Assembly (NCBI GenBank): GCA_027627225.1
Contig: CM051026.1
Coordinates: 6,022,415-6,086,414 of the forward strand
Length of the DNA stretch: 64,000 nt
Direction: 5' to 3'
Source: Congeria kusceri
Lineage: Eukaryota; Mollusca; Bivalvia; Myida; Dreissenidae
Shown: positions 60,238 to 64,000 of the stretch, one piece after another
How positions within the stretch are numbered: the stretch's first letter is position 1
How the letters are laid out: each line of letters starts with the position of its first letter
The notes under the pieces: model-generated
Told to the model about the DNA's origin: nothing
Databases searched by the model: none
Seen by the model: only the letters and a program-made list of their open reading frames with translations
Program-made: the position numbers and the translations under genes

Positions 60238-60345
60238 AAAAATCCCAAGCCACAATGGGAATCAAACCCGGGACCTCCCGGTTCCTAGGCAAACACTCTA
60301 CTGTGTCGCTATAAAAGCTAGCTCATATAGCAAGGCAGTATAAGT
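60238..60345 (-). mobile_element. tRNA-derived SINE, copy 1
   Basis: On the minus strand TAGCGACACAGTAGAGTG resembles box A and GGTCCCGGGTTTGATTCCCA contains box B, with TTGCCTAGGAACCGGGAG between, a layout widespread in bivalve SINEs. The tail reads TTGTGGCTTGGGATT. Confidence 0.8.
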
Positions 60346-60483
60346 GTCCCTTATACTTCACCCTACTACATACTCTCCCTCCATGTATGAAATTTTTCCA
60401 TGAATTTCTTTCTGCCTTGATATCTGTGGGAAGTCGTACTGACCACAGTGGGTTTATTTACTTTGGGCGCCAATGTAACCTAC

Positions 60484-60595
60484 CTGAAAAAATCCCAAGC
60501 CAAAATGGGAATTGAACCTGGGACTTCTAGCTATAAAAGCTAGCTCATATAGCAAGGCAGTATAAGTGTGCCTTATACATCACCCTACTACAGAA
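60484..60595 (-). mobile_element. tRNA-derived SINE, copy 2, internally deleted
   Basis: Same flanks as copy 1 (AAAAATCCCAAGCC and AGCTATAAAAGCTAGCTCAT then ATAGCAAGGCAGTATAAGTG). The roughly 30 bp between box B and box A (including TTCCTAGGCAAACACTC) is missing. The downstream flank is shared with copy 1, so it arose by duplication of a larger segment. Confidence 0.8.
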
Positions 60596-60599
60596 GCAA

Positions 60600-63380
60600 T
60601 CATTTGGACAGTGAAAATGCCTTGAAATATTTAGTGCAGCAATGAGCCAGTAATGGATTATGTGGATCCATGTGCAGAAAAGTTCTAATAATTATTCGTA
60701 ATGGTGGATTCTGAGCTATTTTTTGTATGGGCAGAATCAACACTATGTCTAAACAGTTTATGCTAATTTCCTATAGCAAATCAGTTTCACACTTTTCATA
60801 TGTATTTTATGCAGATACGCATCTTATCTGGACTTATGACTGCACATCGATGGAGATACAAAAATTAGGTTGGTATGCGCTACAAAACTTATTAAACAGG
60901 GCGTTCATTAACTTTTGAAAACTGGAAGTTTGAACTTCCTGGCCTCTGATTTTGAAAGTTTTGCTCATAATATTTGAAAGTTTTGATAGTATTGCGCTAC
61001 ATGAGTCCTGAGTATTACAGAAATGAAATTAAGTAGTAATGTATAAAATTCAAGGTGTTTTCTTTTCATCAAGTGTTTATATGCCAATTTATTTAGTGAA
61101 AGAGGTTAACATTTAGATAAATTACTTAATTTTTCTTCTAACTTGTTCATCCTTACATGATGGAACATCCTTGGCTGAAATTTTGGAAGTCCTGTGACAA
61201 AAACTGGGAGTAAAGTACTCCCAAACTTCCCTTAATGGAAGCCCTGATTAAAAAGTAAAGACCTCACAGTTCTCTGCGCTACGTTTTTATATGGCCATCT
61301 ATACACCCACGCTTTCCATGCGGATGACGGGATGTTGTACATGTCAGTATAGTTTTCGCGCACTTTTCTAGCCGAACAAAAGCTTTTCATGTACACGTGT
61401 ATTTTAACTGTAAATAAAATTTGTGTTTATGACATGTGAACAGTAAAATTCGGATAGGCGTTTCGCATTTCGATTTAGTATATGTGTTGTGAATTATATT
61501 AGTTTCATTTCTCCATTATAAAATCCTGCTGGGCTAGAAAAATGCAGGCGAAATCACGAAAAACTCGCGGAAATGACGCGTGTATAGCTGCACTGTTACA
61601 TGTATACCACAGCTTAGTACAAAGTTTAAGCGTTATTGGTAGATTCTGAGCTATGTTTTTTTTGTGCTAAAAATAATTATATTTGTAGGAGTTTGCCATA
61701 TGTGATCTGTATTTTTACTAACCAATGCAAAAGCAGTGTTCAAGTTTCACATTACTCAGTGCAATATCGAGGACTTAACATAGAATTTGAACAGTGCATT
61801 TTTTTAAGGATAAGGATTAAGTGTTAAAATAAGTTTTATGTTGACTTTTTGGCATGCAATTGGTAAATTAATATTGAATCATTGTTAAATGAATAATGAG
61901 TGGTAAAATATGAAATTGCAGCTTGTAAAGTTTCCGACATGAATTCATGTCGGAACGATGCTACAGGAAAATAGCACTTGCCAATATGAGGTCGGTGTAT
62001 ATATTGGAGTATGTGCAGAACTGACCTTGGTCAGTCAGTGTCAGCCAGGCATGGTGATTACTGGATTTGCGGTCTCGTGTTGACTCTCCTTGTGGTTTGA
62101 ATTATGATCAAAAGTTGACACTCTCTGACACCTTTTGTCCACGCATGTATGAATGATAACTTTCATCATAAATCATAAGGACATGCAAACATGACTTTAA
62201 ATTGATAGTGATTATGACTGGTGCTCACTGGTGTCATTCAGGCAAAGAGAGTGTTGACCTTCTCACAGACAAGACTGACATGCCAGATTTCAGCTCAGAC
62301 ATTTGCATGTCTTAATATCATCTGTAATTGCGTTGTGGACAGATGATGTCATTATTTTAACTCTCCAATAGTGTTCACATTCTAAATCTTAAGTAAAACA
62401 TCTAATTCTTACAAAATATATCAGGAGAAAAACTGTGGTATTGCTTGTAAAATTACATATAAACAAGATTGCACATTGGACATATGGTACTAAAATGGTA
62501 CTATGGTTGAATATCTCCTATACTGAACAGTGTCTCAATACAAACATGTTTCTTTGTATGACAGACCTCAAAGAAGTCAAATTCAGATACCAACTAACGG
62601 TTTTAATTGGCTTGTACGTGTCTCTGTAAGCCATTTGAATGTTATGGAGCTTAAGTACATAGGTTGAAACTAAATCATGTTCCTTCGTATTGCAGGCCTC
62701 GAAGCAAGACAGAAATCTCAATCTGTCCTATGAGAAGGTGTTGACACAGTTTTTTGCAAAGAGTGCAGCCATCGTTCAGCCATGTTGGCGATAAAGATCC
62801 CACACATGCGGCCATCAGAGCCCCATATACCAGATGTGAGTGTGCAGCATCTTACTTAAGTGAGATTTAAAACATGCGGTCTTGTATTGCTCATGTATTA
62901 TTTTACACAGGCAGAGATTTACGGGACGCAATTGTCTGCGTCAAATATGCATATATTGTCAGTCAGGACCCGTCTTTTAAAAAACTCTGCGTCACATCGG
63001 ACGCACAATATTTCTAATGTATCGGTACTCTGATCATTACAAGAAAGACAACTCCAGTTAGTCATGTCTGTATAGAGTTGTACATCATGTGTTTCTTGTT
63101 GACTATTAACCAGTCGTATGCTCGCGCACCTGTCGTTGCTAGGCACATAGTCGCTTATTCTGAATACTTCTATATTTATCTCGCAAATGCAAATGTAGTG
63201 TAGTGTGTTTCATTGTAAGCTAAATTGGGTACTAAATTGATTAAAGAACACAAGGCTATTGAGATGAAATGATTTTTGGGCGTAGATGTGAATAATTTAC
63301 AGAAATATACTACTGAAATGTTCCAGTTAGGTATAAATATAAACATTAATAATGTATTCTTTTATATTTAAATGTGCTAT
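60600..63380. other. Non-coding DNA with a perfect palindrome at 61932
   Basis: No supported gene. The phrase GATTCTGAGCTATkTTTTkT occurs at 60707 and 61643. See the palindrome entry. Confidence 0.3.
61932..61955. other. 24-bp perfect palindrome
   Basis: TTCCGACATGAA followed directly by its reverse complement TTCATGTCGGAA, with no spacer. Centre at 61943/61944. Confidence 0.95.
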
Positions 63381-63382
63381 TT

Positions 63383-64000
63383 TTAGCTCACCTGAGCACA
63401 AAGTGCTCATGGTGAGCTTTTGTGATTGCCCGCTGTCCGTCGTCCGTGCGTGTGTCCGTCAATTTTTCATTCAAATGACATCTACTTCTAAACCACTTAA
63501 CAGATTTTTACCAAATTTCACTGGAATGATCATTGGGTGACCCTCTTTCAAAGTTGTTAAATAATTACAGTTGGCTGCATATGTAGGTCACCAGAGCTAA
63601 AAATAGATTAAAAAGTGTGAACTTAAAAAATCTTCTCTGAAACCTCAAGTCCCAGAGGTTTCATATTTGGTATGTAACATCCTATAGTGGTCCTCTACAA
63701 AGATTGTTCAAATAATGGCCCTGGGGTCAAAACTGGCCATTTCCTGGGGGTCACATGGTTTATATAGAATATATAGCATTATGACTTTACAAATCTTCTC
63801 CTCTCTGAAGCTGTAAGGCCCAGAGGTTTCATATTTGGTTTGTAACATCCTTTAGTGGTTGTTTACAAGGTTTGTTCAAACAGGGGGTCACTTGGTTTAT
63901 ATAGTAGCAAAATGACCTTTAAAATCTTCTCCTCTGAAACAACAAGGCCCAGAGGTTTCATATGTGGTATGTAACATTTGATAGTGGTCCTCTACAAAGA
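63383..64000 (+). repeat. Common bivalve repeat with tandem units of about 150 bp
   Basis: Begins TTTTAGCTCACCTGAGCACA, AAGTGCTCATGGTGAGC (self-complementary GCTCACCwTGAGCAC core) and GTCCGTCGTCCGTGCGTG. Then three units share CCCAGAGGTTTCATATTTGG, TATGTAACATCCTATAGTGG and TCTACAAAGATTGTTC. It runs off the window end. The start phrase is one I associate with many bivalve genomes. Confidence 0.85.

Overview
This 64 kb window looks like AT-rich intergenic and intronic DNA from an animal genome, most likely a bivalve mollusc. The reasons are long AT-rich non-coding stretches, GT/AG splice signals, many repeats of about 140-170 bp of the kind common in bivalve genomes, tRNA-derived and 5S-derived SINE pieces, a degraded non-LTR retrotransposon, a mariner, a MULE-type fragment and ribosomal-protein retropseudogenes. 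The species cannot be fixed from the sequence. No complete uninterrupted gene is visible. Nearly all long open frames are repeat arrays or shadows.

The most interesting locus is a split gene on the + strand. Seven exons between 42742 and 47793 join in consistent phase, and three candidate 5' exons lie at 14526, 20965 and 21563. Together they give a coding length near 392 codons. The order and spacing of short motifs resemble the ligand-binding domain of STING (TMEM173), strongly diverged. The main exon (46470-47032) appears to carry a one-base deletion. A second, decayed copy of parts of the gene lies at 665-728 and 3839-4250, so this family has duplicated locally. The last intron is a 47-bp minisatellite that runs up to the final splice acceptor.

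Layout: 0.1-0.5 kb, 54-bp minisatellite; 0.7-4.3 kb, relics of the STING-like paralogue; 6.3-8.3 kb, a 169-bp tandem repeat interrupted by two RPL5 pseudogenes; 8.67-9.86 kb, an RPL15 retrocopy followed directly by a third RPL5 pseudogene; 10.4-16.4 kb, dispersed bivalve-type repeats and palindromic elements; 17.9-18.5 kb, an array built on a short module that recurs at 25.7, 32.0, 32.3 and 32.5 kb; 21.9-22.2 kb, G-rich repeats; 24.4-30.4 kb, one LINE copy broken by a 1.1-kb insertion and by a 1.74-kb mariner (27491-29227); 31.3-34.5 kb, hairpin elements and tandem repeats; 35.73 kb, an orphan exon resembling the RPA2 winged helix; 36.7-37.4 kb, tandem repeats; 38.5-39.8 kb, a 31-bp array open in several frames; 41.6-42.0 kb, a retroelement ORF1-like fragment; 42.7-47.8 kb, the STING-like exons, with a TIR element in one intron; 49.4-49.7 kb, a 35-bp minisatellite; 50-52 kb, SINE-like repeats and isolated minus-strand exon candidates; 53.7-54.2 kb, MULE transposase fragment; 58.5 kb, 5S-derived element; 60.2-60.6 kb, tRNA-SINE copies; 63.4-64.0 kb, a common bivalve repeat.

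All calls were made by reading the sequence and comparing with remembered family features. No database search was run.
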